Assembly: GCA_019044685.2 (NCBI GenBank)
Contig: JAGTXX020000014.1
Location: forward strand, 186,001 to 250,000
From: Nannochloris sp. 'desiccata'
Taxonomy: Eukaryota > Chlorophyta > Trebouxiophyceae > Chlorellales > Chlorellaceae
Length of the DNA: 64,000 bases
Direction of reading: 5' to 3'
The notes beneath the pieces were generated by a model, which was not told the DNA's origin, made no database searches, and saw nothing but the letters and a program-made list of their open reading frames with translations. Positions within the stretch are counted from its first letter, which is position 1, and every line of letters begins with the position of its first letter. Position numbers and translations under genes: made by a program. Shown here in pieces: positions 32,234-44,267 of the stretch.

Positions 32234-33578
32234 ATGCGAGGCTGGAATCATAGGTTCATCTCATTTTTACATGACGCTGCAACGAACGCTTTGAGCCACC
32301 CTCCATCCTCCAACTCTGCTTGCACTATCTTAGATACCCTTAAACCACATGGCTCAGTCTCTTGCCTTCATAGCTTTGCATTTTCCAACCAAATTTCAAC
32401 ATTGTGGGCCCTCCGAGGTGGCGTTGGCCAGAAGCCTCCCTCTCTTTCTTCAAAATTCTTCTCTACAAAACAATTAGTAGCCCCAAAAAGTAGCCAGGCG
32501 ACAACTGTCCCTAAAAAGTACGGCTTTTCAAGTGGTCAACATGGAGGAGGAGGTGGTTCTGAACGCACTAGTTGGGCTCAATACCTCTTGGCAGGGCCTC
32601 CCGTCATTTGCGCAGGGCTGTGTAAATGGCAACTAGAAAGAAGACAGTGGAAAATTGATCTCCTTGAACGCAGACAGAGCATTATGAAGGTACATATAGA
32701 GCCAATAAATTACAGAAAATGTGTATATTTAACGATAATCATTAAGAAAATGCCAATTCGATTTTTCACCGGCGCCATCTTGTTTCTCGTTTTTCTTCCA
32801 TGTTTTTGTCTTCCAGGGAGAGCCTATCGATATTTTCAGTGACTCTATCGAATATCCAGAAGAATACCAACGTGTCATAGCTACAGGTACATTTGATCAC
32901 GCTCGAACACAGTATATAGGACCACGGCCACGCTCAAGAATGGGTACCACAGAAGCCGGCTACCTTGCTGTGACACCGCTTGTTTGTTCAGATAACGATG
33001 GTGCATCCAATAGTAATAGAAATAGGACAAAGCATAGCGATAGAAGAGAAGTACTCGTGCTCCGTGGATGGGTACCATCAAGCTGGAGGTCTGGCCCCAC
33101 ATCATCATCATCAGCAGCAGCAGGAGCAGGAGCAGCAAGTTCAGGTGATTCCAATAATCAACCTCCTGGCCACGTGACTATTCAAGGTGTCGTACGATTC
33201 GGTGAGGACCCAGGCACATTCGTACCAGATAATAAACCGGAAGATGGTACATGGTTCTATTTAAATGCTGAACAATTGGCAAATGCTGTGGGATTACCAC
33301 GTGGCACTCCTATGATTGAAGTTATTTCAGATAGCGACCAAGTCAAAATGCTGGACAATGGTCCGACTGTTTTAGATGTTTTGGGCGGTCGTGGGAAACT
33401 TCCCCCCGCTCCTGAAGAGGTGTATCCTTTGGCTAAAAGTGAAGGTGATATGGGTGCGTTTAGTGTGATGCCAAGAGACCATTTAAATTACGCTGGTACT
33501 TGGTTTGTGTTGATGCTTGCAACTGGAGGGATGGCTGGAAAGGCGCTTAGGAAAGGAGGAAGAACAAGAAGACCTTAG
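32234..33578 (+). CDS. SURF1: SURF1 cytochrome c oxidase assembly factor
   Basis: Two exons (32234-32689 and 32817-33578), 405 residues. SURF1 sits in the mitochondrial inner membrane and helps insert heme into cytochrome c oxidase. A long N-terminal extension precedes the first membrane segment (WAQYLLAGPPVICAGLCKWQ) and its family motif QLERRQWKIDLLERR. The intermembrane part follows: GEPIDIFSD, EEYQRVIATGTFDHART, YIGPRPRS and VLVLRGWVPSSWR, with the insertion SSSSAAAGAGAASSG. The second membrane segment NYAGTWFVLMLATGG (family HxxYAxTW) closes it. The gene is divergent from the D27-like gene (220 bp between starts), so the two probably share a promoter region. Confidence 0.93.
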
Positions 33579-33757
33579 GGAAGTGAAATGAAGTGATTGA
33601 AATTTAATTTCTACTTTGCTATTGGTTACTCTTAGACATGTTACACTTTAAATTGTCTGTCAAGTCACACTAATAGAAATAAAACAAGAAAGAAAAAGAA
33701 AATAGAGCGCACACAAGCGGAGTGAGAAGCCGAAACTAGCAACTTACATTGAGTGAA

Positions 33758-35543
33758 CTACTCAGCAGCAGGGGCGTCAGTTTCCATGGCCTCTGGCGCA
33801 CCGTCTTCACCTGCATCGACACCAGCTCCAACAATAGCCTCACCAGCAACACCAGCATCTTCCGTTGGACCAGTCGCTCCATTTACAAACGCTGCATCAC
33901 CTTCACCTCCATCGTTCGCAGTCCCATTCCCGTTTATATTATCAGCAGCAGCAGCAGCAGCAGCAGCGGTACCGCCGTTCTCCTCTTCAGCCTTAACAGC
34001 TCCTTCACCACCACCACCACCGCCTTCCTCTGGCTTCAGTGGCTCTTCAGCAGCTCTTTCATAACTGACATCAACAGCTCCATTCCCCTCCCCATCTGAA
34101 GCATACGCATCTTCATCTTTCAGTCTCCTACGATCTTCATACGCTTGCCCACCACCTCTCGTTTCCATCTCCTCCTCTGGCAGGTCCCCCTCAACTTTAG
34201 CCGAGGGTGGTGCAACGACCATGTGCGCCGACGGTGCTGGTGGTAAATCAGCAAGCTGTTCAAGTACAGTCGTTCTCAACTCTTCCAGCCGTTCCTTTGT
34301 GTTTTTATTCTGCATGTTAGATACTGCAATACGAAGTTTATGTGTGTCCATGTAATAATCGTAATCTGCATAACTACTCTCTGGTAAGTCATCAGGTAGG
34401 TCTACACCTAGTAACCTGCCAGTTTCGTAGCACCAGCATCGTGCTACATTCCTCATTGTATATCCACCGCCACCAAGCACCAGCATGGGCACATTAAATT
34501 TCGCCAAAAATTCAATGCAATTCGAATGACCTTGCATTGATAAATTAAAACATCCAAGTTTATCACCAGAGAGAGAGTCTGCACCCCCGCAAACTACAAT
34601 TGCACCAGGTTGGTACCTATCCATCACAGCTTGCATTATAGGCTCAAATACAAACTGATATGATTCATCGTCCATGCCATTATCCAATGGAACATTCACG
34701 GCATAAAGCTTCCCTCCTCCATGACCAACATCTGTCACCGCACCCGTGCCAGGGAAGAAGTCGCCATATTTATGGAAGGAGACAGTCATAACACGGTCTG
34801 TGGTATAAAAGGCTTCCTCTACGCCATCTCCATGATGAATATCGATGTCCACATAGAGGACACGTTGGTGTACTTTTAATAATTCAAGAATTGCGAGTAC
34901 AATGTCATTAATGTAACAGAAACCTGAAGCTTCTGATTTTTTAGCATGATGCATACCTCCAGACCAATTACAGACAATATCAGCATCGCCTTCATTGATG
35001 AGCTGAGCACCTCCAACAGAGCCACCAGAATAGATTCTGAAATATTCAAACATGCCATCAAACACAGGGCAATCTGCCTCACCAACAGCACCTAAATTGA
35101 AACGACGCATTTGCATAAGAAATTCTTCCTGATTATCTGGGGTTACAGACATTAAGAAATCTACGTAGTCGTCTGCGTGGAACAGCATGATTTCTTCTCT
35201 GGTGCGAGGCATGGGTCTCATAATTCTCATTTGATCTGTGAGACCATAGCCAGTAATTAAATTGGTGGTTAAACGGACACGATGAGGACGCATAGGGTTA
35301 CCTCCACCATAGTTATAATTGGTCATCTGCAGAAAAGAAGTGTGGTTTTTTTTTTAAAGAGAGCCGTCGAGAGAGGGGGTTCAAAAAACAATCAGCGATC
35401 ACCCACTCCGGAATAGAGTAGCTAGGGGGAAGGTGCTTCTTGAATGACTTCTGCATAGTTTGAATTTCTTTTTTATGAGATATAGTAGCTCAGCTTACCT
35501 CCTCATCATAAAAGTATGCCACCTGCTTCTGCTTTTGAGACAT
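33758..35543 (-). CDS. Class I histone deacetylase (RPD3/HDAC1 type)
   Basis: Two exons (35499-35543 and 33758-35326), 537 residues. The N-terminus MSQKQKQVAYFYDEE joins MTNYNYGGGNPMRPHRVRLT, the standard class I opening. The catalytic core is complete: the His pair in WSGGMHHAKKSEASGFCY, the zinc-binding Asp-x-His in YVDIDIHHGDGVEEAF, SFHKYGDFFPGTG, CGGADSLSGDKLGCFNLS and the C-terminal LGGGGYTMRNVARCW. About 170 residues of Glu/Ala/Gly-rich tail follow, with Ala and Gly runs. It removes acetyl groups from histone lysines in the nucleus, as part of Sin3/NuRD-type corepressors in other eukaryotes. The only intron is after codon 15. Confidence 0.95.
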
Positions 35544-35998
35544 CTTGTGACACCTCGCGACGCTAGCTGAATATGCGCTTTATGTGGTACAGTAGATAGT
35601 TTTATAACACACGCGCAAGTTTTCGCTGGGTTTCTGCACTAGATTAGAGGTGCCGATGAAGGACCCGAAAAGGAGGGAGGAATTGTTCTTCACAGTGACG
35701 AGGAGACGTTGCAGGCGCTTTTCCTTGTAGGATCTAAACCTCAATAGCGAATCGCGAAATTTTAAAAATAGTCAATGTTTGGAAGCCGAGATCATTAAAA
35801 CAAAGGTTTTCTTTTGTTTGAAGAAACCAAAATCGATTTACCCTGGCGACATGAAATAAAGGCAATTTTTGCAGCAGTCAAGCTGTAAAACCCATCAATC
35901 TTGAAGGAAAATATCCTAACGAACATTTAGGAGGGAGCGCACATCGCTGCTACAAACTTGGTGACCGGGGTTTTTCGCCTGCATTTTCAATAAACAAC
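35544..35998. promoter_or_regulatory. Divergent promoter region (HDAC / OEP16-3-like)
   Basis: 455 bp between two divergent start codons; promoter role inferred from position. No ORF seen. Confidence 0.35.
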
Positions 35999-36594
35999 AT
36001 GGCAGAAGGCAGAGCAACAGACTGCCCAAGCAGAATAGCTACAGGCTTAGGATCTGGATTTATAGCAGGTAGCTTATTTGGAGGCATCGCATCCAACTGG
36101 GGAGATGTCCCTGTGGTCCTCAGAAATAAACCTTGGCCAGCACTTGTAAGAACCGGCAGTGTCATGATGCAACACGGAGCCACCCTAGGCCTTGTAGGCC
36201 TCGCATATTCCACTGTAGATTGCATTGCTGAGAGTATTCGAGGAAAGAAGGACTGGGTGAATGGATCCCTTGGAGGTTTAGCAGCAGGAGGAATGCTTGG
36301 TTTAAGAGGTAATGAAAAACAATATGCCTCAACGGGGAAGAAAACATGATTTAAATCCTGCTGTATATTCATTATATGCAGTGAAATTAATTGTATATCT
36401 TGCTAATATTATCCTGATCTGATTTAATTTCCTCTTCTTTTTCTACAGTGGGCCGTTTAGGCACTGCAGTGGGCTCAGCGGCAGCATTGGCGGTGGCATC
36501 AATGGCGGTGGATGCTAGTGGTGGTAAGCTTGCAGGACAGATTATTGATGACGGCGCGACACCACCTAGAAGAATCTACCCTTACGAAACTTAA
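35999..36594 (+). CDS. OEP16-3 / complex I B14.7-like (Tim17/22/23 family)
   Basis: Two exons (35999-36308 and 36449-36594), 151 residues. Tim17/22/23-family fold with four small-residue membrane segments (GLGSGFIAGSLFGGIAS, HGATLGLVGLAYSTVDC, GSLGGLAAGGMLGL, VGSAAALAVASMAVDAS). The order and spacing of WGDVPVVLRN, PALVRTGSVMMQHGATLG, IRGKKDWVNGSLGG and the RRIYPY ending closely follow plant OEP16-3, a mitochondrial complex I subunit equivalent to B14.7/NDUFA11. Such close kinship to the plant form is one reason to place the organism in the green lineage. A role in the complex I membrane arm is inferred from the family. Confidence 0.85.
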
Positions 36595-37040
36595 AACTCT
36601 CTCAAAAGAGTTTCTAAGTTGCTCAAGCTGACACTATTAGATATTAGAAGGCTGAGGAGAAACGCTGGTTGGCGCCTTTTTTCTCTCTTTGCAGCGAGCC
36701 AGCAACTGAATTGACGTATCGTGTATCTTCCGCTTTTTTGTTTCTTTCCGCTCTGTAAAACTTAGTTTGCAAAGAAGTTTCAAAGTGAAATATGATTCAG
36801 GTTCCCCTTTGCGGCCGCCCTTTCCTCTATTATTCAAAGTGCTTGAATAGTAAGAGAATGACAAAAGTGAGGCATTATTTGAAAACTCATTATTGTAAAC
36901 AAGATCAATACCACTTTAGGAAGGCTGCAAGCAGATTTATAAGAAAGTTTAAGGCTGAACATTGTGTTCTCATTTATTTGAAAGCATCCGGCTGCTAATA
37001 AAACTAAGATTATCAGAGAGCCTTTAATTCTACTAGAATC
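36595..37040. other. Intergenic spacer
   Basis: 446 bp between co-oriented genes. A 68-codon ORF around 36792-36998 (Lys/Cys/Tyr-rich) has no recognisable domain and may be chance. Nothing else seen. Confidence 0.35.
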
Positions 37041-38922
37041 ATGGAGAGAGGACTGAGTAATTTCTTAGCTTCCACCAGCGGTCGTTCTCATGCCGCCACT
37101 TTTCCTCGACAGCACTCGTCAAGGTGAGAATTAAAGCGATATGCATCCTACACAGCCCTTGGATTTCAGGGCTTCCTACCCTGTCTTAAATTGCATCACA
37201 CTCCATTAACACCAATTGGATTACTGCATTTGTCATTTACAGGCGTGTGCCTGGTCGATTTAGAGTCATGGCCACGAATAGTTTGGACGATATGGCAGAA
37301 AAGCTTGCTGCAAGACAACGTAGGAAGATAGCATATGATAAGAAAGAGCTTGATGATCTGACAAAGCAAATGCCAGATCCTAATGACGACCTCTTGATTG
37401 GTAAGTATACGTTGAAGCAGCAATGATTCTTGCTTTTAAAAAACACCGCTCCAGCATTGGGCGTGGTTGATTTGGCTTTTTTTCATACCAAGCCAGAGCT
37501 TAGTCAGGTCTAGCGGGTCGTATCTCCATGCTGCCAAGACCGTTACAACTCTGGAACAACAACTACGGGATACTAAATGTACAGCTGCTTCTGCCGTTTT
37601 GGCAGGGCAATAGTTGTTTCATTCTCTCGTTATGGTGCGGTGGCAGTGCCGGTGGTTCTTTAAGCCACGTTTTTTCTTTTTGTTTATTCAAACAGGGCAA
37701 CTGTAGACTTAAGGAACCGTGGCACTGTTCTGCATACATCATTTCGACTCATTTTTATTAATCAGTCTTTTGGTATTAGCGTGGAAAATCATCAATAAAT
37801 TTTTTGATTCAATTTCTGCCACCGTTATTTTGCAACATCATCATGATCTCTTTGATTTTCTCTCCCTTTTTTTCAGATAGCGACAGTGAAACCACAAAAA
37901 CGTGGACCACCGCCGACATTGAAAACCAATGGAGCTCCACTTCAGAAGCTTGGGAAGGTAGCGATCCAGGTGGCTCTCTCGGCATCGGAGTTGCATTACA
38001 ATCATTGCCCATGGGTGAGTCTGAAACTGAAGAAGCGGCCGAGGTTGACTCTGAAGGGCTTCCTTCATACCGTGCAGCGTCTAGAAGTAGTAAATCGTAT
38101 GGTGTTCCATCTGTACCAGTCGCTAATGCCATGCCCGTACGAAATATTGAAGATTTGACCCCGGAGGAAGCTGCTCTTGAAGAATATTTAATGAACGAGG
38201 CAGTCGACGCCGGGATGTGGTTGCATCACGAAAAGCTTGAAAAAGCACATTCTCGGTATTCAGTCAGTATGAAATTTGGGCAAATACTTGAAGATGTTGA
38301 ATCTGAAGATATCCGTAGAGGAGCAGCTCCAGTTGTACCTGGTACTGGATTAAAAATGCCTTCTTGGATTCGCGCAACCGAAGAGCTTCTTCCACAAATG
38401 GATGCCCTCAACGCGGCAACCATCAAAGCCGAGATTGAAGCGAATGAAGCAGAATTGAAACGTGTGCGTGATAATATTATGGAAGAAGTAGAAGCTGCTG
38501 CGCAGCTATTAGCTGTCACGGATCCCTTTGCTGGAGTCAGTCTTGAAGACCCCACTGCTGCTCCAGAGGCGCTTGATGACCTTTTCGGTGATGTAGATAC
38601 TTTGTTGCCTGGAGCTCGAACTGATATGTTTAGTACAGATTTAATGGAGGCCATGCTGACTGAAGAAGCGATGTTAGAGGCTGGATTTGGGGGCAGTGGT
38701 GCCGGGAGTGGTGGCTTCTTAGACGAAGGCATCACAAAAATGTCATTGCAAAATGTTCTCTCTAGTCTCAATTTAGATAGCACAGAGGGTGGAGATGATT
38801 TAAGCGAAGTGAAGACAGAGTATGAGTTGAGGGAAGCGGATGAGAATGAAGAAAAGGAGAAGGGGAAGAAAGGAAAGCTTGGGGAGGAAAGTATCGACGA
38901 AGAAGATATCGTCGATGAGTAG
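37041..38922 (+). CDS. Acidic, probably plastid-targeted protein of unknown function
   Basis: Three exons (37041-37123, 37243-37400, 37877-38922), 428 residues. Residues 1-38 (MERGLSNFLASTSGRSHAA...RRVPGRFRVMA) form a typical green-lineage transit peptide, with cleavage likely after RVMA. The mature protein is strongly acidic with helical, Glu/Ala-rich stretches: DIENQWSSTSEAWEG, TPEEAALEEYLMNEAVDAGM, EAAQLLAVTDPFAGV and ALDDLFGDVDTLLPGA. It ends in a Glu/Lys-rich tail (EEKEKGKKGKLGEESIDEED). No catalytic motif or membrane segment is seen. I do not recognise the family. The unusually long second intron (476 nt) is confirmed only by phase and splice consensus. Confidence 0.65.
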
Positions 38923-39059
38923 AAACTTTTTTCATTTTCTTCAAATAGCTTGTAGGTTTCCCTTTAAGTTGTGTTAATCAAATGAAATTTGCTGGTACTA
39001 ATATTTAAGGGCAAGTTCAGTATACAATATGTTCAAAGGCGCAAGAATTTCTCTATATT

Positions 39060-39988
39060 CTCGACGAAATGGTCTCAGGGAAACAAGAAAGTTGGCGAGA
39101 AACGGAAGGGAAACCTTCTCTCACCTGAACCTCACCAAAGTTGCTGAAGTAAATCAAACTTTTGTTTCCCAAAAGGGAGAGGCGGGAGAGGCATGGGCGG
39201 TGATTCACATCCCACAGATCGAACACGGGCCCAGCTTTGCTCGGGCAGCAGTTAGTACCTCTACAGCCTCTCCGCCCGCTCCCCGCACCAAACACATTTA
39301 TGTGTTACCTTGACACCCTACTATCGGGTATCGGGGCAGTTCGGACTTTATCCAAAAAGTGCTGCAGCCAGCCCACCGCTTCTCCTGCCCAGTGCGGGCT
39401 TGTCCGCCACCCCGCCCGTGCCGCGCTGCGGGCCCTCTCCCCGGATAAATCAAGATAAAATATATCTTACACCTATAGACTCGTCATCTCTCTATATGCC
39501 TTTACACTCCAGCCCGAACCTGCCACTGGAACCGGCGGTTGCTGCTTCCGCCTGTTCCAAACCCACCAATGAATAGCAGAATGAAATGCTAATACTAATA
39601 TCGTTCAGCAGACGCTTCTCAAGTCCCGCTGTGGGGCGGAGAAGCCCGCTGTGCCAACAAACAGCCATGCTGTGCTCGGGGATTGGCGCCTGGCGAGGAT
39701 TTCATGTCGCCAGCCAAGCAAATCTTGAACTTCCTCATTCTTTACAAGGTGTGCTGCACAACATTTCTATGTAAAATTTCCATTCGATCACAGAATAACA
39801 TCACAACGCGGTTTTAAAGTGCGTCAAATCATTTGAATCCACAAAATTTTGCGATCAAAAAGAATTCTGCGCACCTCTAGAAACCAGCAATAACTTCGCT
39901 ACTATGCAGGCTTGAACTTTACATGTGAAACTTTGCTGCCAGTAGGGTGAACGCTGCACTGCCCCTGCTGCTTAGAAACTGAATCTAC
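39060..39988 (+). repeat. Left arm of large inverted repeat
   Basis: About 929 bp whose reverse complement reappears at 40135-41061. The central ~540 bp are identical as far as I can read: short ORFs at 39237-39774 recur exactly at 40347-40884 on the other strand. The outer ~80 bp show scattered substitutions and small indels. GC-rich blocks alternate with AT-rich ones. I see no intact coding domain in it. Confidence 0.95.
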
Positions 39989-40134
39989 ATTCATTTTTTA
40001 ATCTAATTTTTGATCCTGCCGTTGCCGCTCGAGGAGCTGTTGCTTTGAAACAGAGAGGCTTCCCGCAATGCATGATACTCAGAAAGCTGAATCAAGGTGA
40101 GGAAGCAAGATAAATATTAATCAACAATTGAAAA
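39989..40134. other. Spacer (loop) of the large inverted repeat
   Basis: 146 bp of unique sequence between the arms; it would form the loop of a ~1-kb hairpin. No ORF or motif seen. Confidence 0.8.
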
Positions 40135-41061
40135 TGTAGATTCAGTTTCTAAGCAGGGGCAGTGCAGCGTTCACCCTACTGGCAGCAAAGTTTCACATGT
40201 AAAGTTCAAGCCTGCATAGTAGCGAAGTTATTGCTGGTTTCTAGAGGTGCGCAGAATTCTTTTTGATCGCAAAATTTTGTGGATTCAAATGATTTGACGC
40301 ACTTTAAAACCGCGTTGTGATGTTATTCTGTGATCGAATGGAAATTTTACATAGAAATGTTGTGCAGCACACCTTGTAAAGAATGAGGAAGTTCAAGATT
40401 TGCTTGGCTGGCGACATGAAATCCTCGCCAGGCGCCAATCCCCGAGCACAGCATGGCTGTTTGTTGGCACAGCGGGCTTCTCCGCCCCACAGCGGGACTT
40501 GAGAAGCGTCTGCTGAACGATATTAGTATTAGCATTTCATTCTGCTATTCATTGGTGGGTTTGGAACAGGCGGAAGCAGCAACCGCCGGTTCCAGTGGCA
40601 GGTTCGGGCTGGAGTGTAAAGGCATATAGAGAGATGACGAGTCTATAGGTGTAAGATATATTTTATCTTGATTTATCCGGGGAGAGGGCCCGCAGCGCGG
40701 CACGGGCGGGGTGGCGGACAAGCCCGCACTGGGCAGGAGAAGCGGTGGGCTGGCTGCAGCACTTTTTGGATAAAGTCCGAACTGCCCCGATACCCGATAG
40801 TAGGGTGTCAAGGTAACACATAAATGTGTTTGGTGCGGGGAGCGGGCGGAGAGGCTGTAGAGGTACTAACTGCTGCCCGAGCAAAGCTGGGCCCGCGTTC
40901 GATCTGTGGGATGTGAATCACCGCCCATGCCTCTCCCGCCTCTCCCTTTTGGGAAACAAAAGTTTGATTTACTTCAGCAACTTTGGCGAGGTCAGGTGAG
41001 AGAAAGTTTCACTTCCGTTTCTCGCCAACCTCTTTTGTTTCCCTGAGGCCATTTCCGCGAG
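40135..41061 (-). repeat. Right arm of large inverted repeat
   Basis: Reverse-complement partner of 39060-39988. It ends about 125 bp before the start codon of the damaged flavoprotein gene at 41186. A diverged relative of part of this arm lies at about 60850-61060. No terminal target-site duplication could be recognised at the outer ends. Confidence 0.95.
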
Positions 41062-41185
41062 GGAAAGGATTATGTTAAGATTGGAAGACCAGGAGCTAAG
41101 GAGGAACGTGCGAGCAAGTATTAAATGCGGTACAATTTAGCTAATTGCGTTTATATAAATCGAAGATTCCAAAATTCACTTACCT

Positions 41186-42629
41186 ATGTCGTATCATACA
41201 TCAGCAATAGTCATAGGAGGTAAGTATTCAGCTTAAATTTAACGCGAACCCAACAATTTTGGCTTGGCAAATCACTCATTGCACAAAGAAATTCAATTCT
41301 TGTAGGCGGAATCGGAGGTCTCGCCGCTGCTTCAGCAGCCTTGAGACACTTTGATCAAGTTACGCTAGTGGATAAAGACGACCTCGCCTCCAAAATTGCT
41401 AGCGAGACAATCCTTGAGGCAAGACGTTGTCCTGCAATTGTCCTTTGGGAGAGCTACGAAGAAGCTCGCGCTTTGACTCAATCAGTTTTGAAATATTCTT
41501 TTTTTTATTCTTGCGCTCATTCATACCCTCCTTCTTACCTCATTATCCAATAATTAACTCTTTTGCAGACCAAGAAGCGTCGCTCTGGAGTTCCTCACTA
41601 TACTCAACCTCACATCTTACTTGCTGGCGGCTCTCGAGCATTAGAACGTCTCCTCCCCGGATTTACAAAAGAACTATGTTCCAGAGGGGCTCGCTCATAC
41701 GACGCCGGAAAAGGTCTCTTCGTCTATGATTTTGGCGCGCCTTTTCAACGTGGAATAGACGCTGGAGTCGAAGTTTTTGCGGCCAGTCGTCGATTAATCA
41801 ATGAAGTGTGCCAAGATGTGGTGTTGGAACAGGGTAAGGATCGTTTAATTCTGCGAGAAAAAACTAAAGTAGCTGGATTATTTTGGGAACGTCCTTCCTC
41901 TCAACCCGAATCTTACAACGTCACAAATCGTGTGCGTGGTGTTCAAGGCGTCATTCTCAATTCTGGCGAGAAATTAAGGGCCGACCTCGTTATTGTAAGC
42001 AACGGCCGTACAAGCCAGCTACCGTCTTGGCTCAAAGAAGTAGGTCTTGAAGTTCCTCCACAGCTTAAAGTAGACTCTCAAATGAACTATGCCTCTCGTT
42101 GGATGCGTTTACCTGAAGATTTTGACCCAGAAAAAGAATTTTACTCCGCCCTCGTGAATGCCCGTCCGGCCATGGCTCGTGGAGGTGTTGCGCTCGTTTT
42201 GGAAGACAACCTGTTGCAAATTTCAATGAATGGGTTCGAAGGGGAACGTACAACTATTTGGATGCTATAATGCTGTCTTGTCAACAAAGTAAGAAGGTTT
42301 GGAAGCAATTATTACGTGTTACTCAATTCGTGACACCGCCATCTGGGATGTTTACACCGCTCATGGTCATGTACGCGACTAAAAATATAGTATTCACAAA
42401 GAAAAAGAAGTTGAAAAGTGCTCTGGTCAACGACGGAGACGAGGTGGGGGAGGTGCCTCAAGCTCCTAGATTTGCAAATCCTATACGTACAACTACTTCT
42501 ATTCCTCCTTTTACTGCTGCTTCTATTTCAAGGAGTGATACTACGGATACATGGTCCTCTGATGGCGGTAAGGATATCGATTTCATCACTGTTGAGCAGC
42601 CCGGAGTAAGAGGTGCTGTTGCAGTCTAA
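41186..42629 (+). pseudogene. FAD-dependent monooxygenase-like gene with internal deletion
   Basis: Exons 41186-41219, 41306-41418 and 41569-42270 give 282 residues. The second intron has a GC donor (GAG|GCAAGA). The N-terminus has the FAD dinucleotide motif (AIVIGGGIGGLAAASA, VTLVDKDD). The family signature RSGVPHYTQPHILLAGG, ALERLLPGF and ADLVIVSNGRTSQLPSWL follows. The frame stops just after LLQISMNGFEGERTTIWML. Directly downstream, in another frame (about 42258-42380), comes VWKQLLRVTQFVTPPSGMFTP, which looks like the extreme C-terminus of the same family. Roughly 150 residues between the two, including the second flavin-binding region (GDA..), are missing. Most likely a pseudogene; an expressed short protein cannot be excluded. 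Confidence 0.65.
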
Positions 42630-44267
42630 AGCAAAATGCGCGATCGATGATCTGATACGGTATGAAAATGAAAGTGTTTAAAGATATTTTTTTAATGAAT
42701 GAAGAGATAGTGATAATGATTCAAATAAAGATTGTGAATTTGATTAGTTGGACCACTACATCTAAAAGTCAAATATTATATAGGATAATAAATACATTAA
42801 TGATCTTTTCCCCACTTTTTTGGGACCTCGGGTTTTCAGTTTTTGATTTTTTTTTCCTGTTTGGGGATTGCCGGTGGCAAGGAGAAGGAAGGGTCAAAAA
42901 TCCCTGCCTTCTTCTTTGTCAGTTGCTACCATTATGCTTGTGAATATAGTATTATTATCATTTCTTTTCCCATTTTTTTCCATTTGTTTTCCTATGGACG
43001 GTGCTTTGCTGTTCTCTTTTCTCATGTTTTGTAAAGTTTATAGAGCGTTACAGATAATTGGGAAAACAGGAAGGATATGGACGGAGAGAAGAAAGAAAGA
43101 CGTCTTTGATTGGCTCGAGCAAAGTAGGGTGTTGTAAAATGTGGTGGTCGCTATTCAAATTTGTTATCTCATCTCCGTAGATATCCCATTATGATTCACC
43201 TCTTTGGAGACCACTGAAATTCCTTTATAAGCGATGAAATAAACAAATGAAGTAAATTTTGGATCGAAAGATAGTTACAAAGGTATCATCAAAGCCAGGT
43301 GGTACCGCCATTAGCGTTTCCTACTTCCAAGCCTCCTGACCCCATGAAAGGGAAAATTGATGATGTACTGGTCCGGCAAATAATATACCAACAGCAAACT
43401 CTTTAGGAAGAGTGCCTTTGAATTCTCAGCGGCGTTGAGAAATTCTGAGCGGTCGTACACCATCTTTAGTCCCTGGCAGTCCCCCGCCTTGTATGAGATT
43501 GAATAATGACAACATACCGGCGGCAACCATATGCTGCAGTGCCAGAAAATCTGGAAGCAGCTGGGAGCTGATATCAAGAAGATGAGCACGTGGGGTCAAC
43601 CACCGCAATTCCTATGGCAGTGGGAAGGGTTGGTGCTGCAACAGGATCAGCATTGGCGTCAGTCATAGCAAAGATTAAAGGCAGCGAGCAGAGGCAAAGA
43701 GCCTGTATTTGAATTTTTTTATCATCTTCAAGGTAAATAAACCAAATTTGGGTAGTCGGCAGGTTGGTCGCAAGTAGCAAGTGTAGGTCACAGCAAAATG
43801 CAAAGGGATTAATGGACGGCGGACTGCTTCCAAGAGAGAATTCAAGTTAATAAATGCAGCAAACCAACCTGTACTGCCACATTGCATTGTTAGAGTATGG
43901 TTTTAATGTGCAATAGAGAACACTACAGGTGGCAAAAGGGTGAGCTGAAAAGGGTCATTTAAAGAGCATCGCTGTCTAGTTGCGGAGAGCGGCGGTGAAG
44001 TTACCTGACAGCGGTAACTGCTTAAGTGCCCAAATACCCTCCTGTTTTTCCAGGCTTCTGTAAATCTTTGGCGACAAGAACTTGATTGGTCGGGTTTTTC
44101 TAATCAAGAGGCCTGCAACAAGCTGTTCTTTTCTCGAAACTATTCAAAAATCGGTGCACGGCAGGTAAGCCAGGTATGGAGGATTTTGAAGAGTGTTTTC
44201 ACACAGCTCAGACACATCCTTACGTAAATTGTTTTATCTCTGCTTTACACAGTGCTGTTAGATTGCA
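42630..44267. other. Gene-poor region
   Basis: 1.6 kb with AT-rich and T-rich tracts. A short minus-strand open stretch (43426-43780) reads plausibly (VVDPTCSSS, LLDISSQLLPDFLALQHMV) but has no recognisable domain and may be a gene remnant or chance. No other feature. Confidence 0.4.

Noticed and set aside
39237..40884. Duplicate short ORFs on both strands (62, 73 and 88 residues)
   Set aside because: They are the same DNA in the two arms of the inverted repeat; no domain, start context or splice sites support coding.
43311..43887. Minus-strand ORFs of 60-92 residues
   Set aside because: Overlapping frames, no recognisable domain; at most a remnant.
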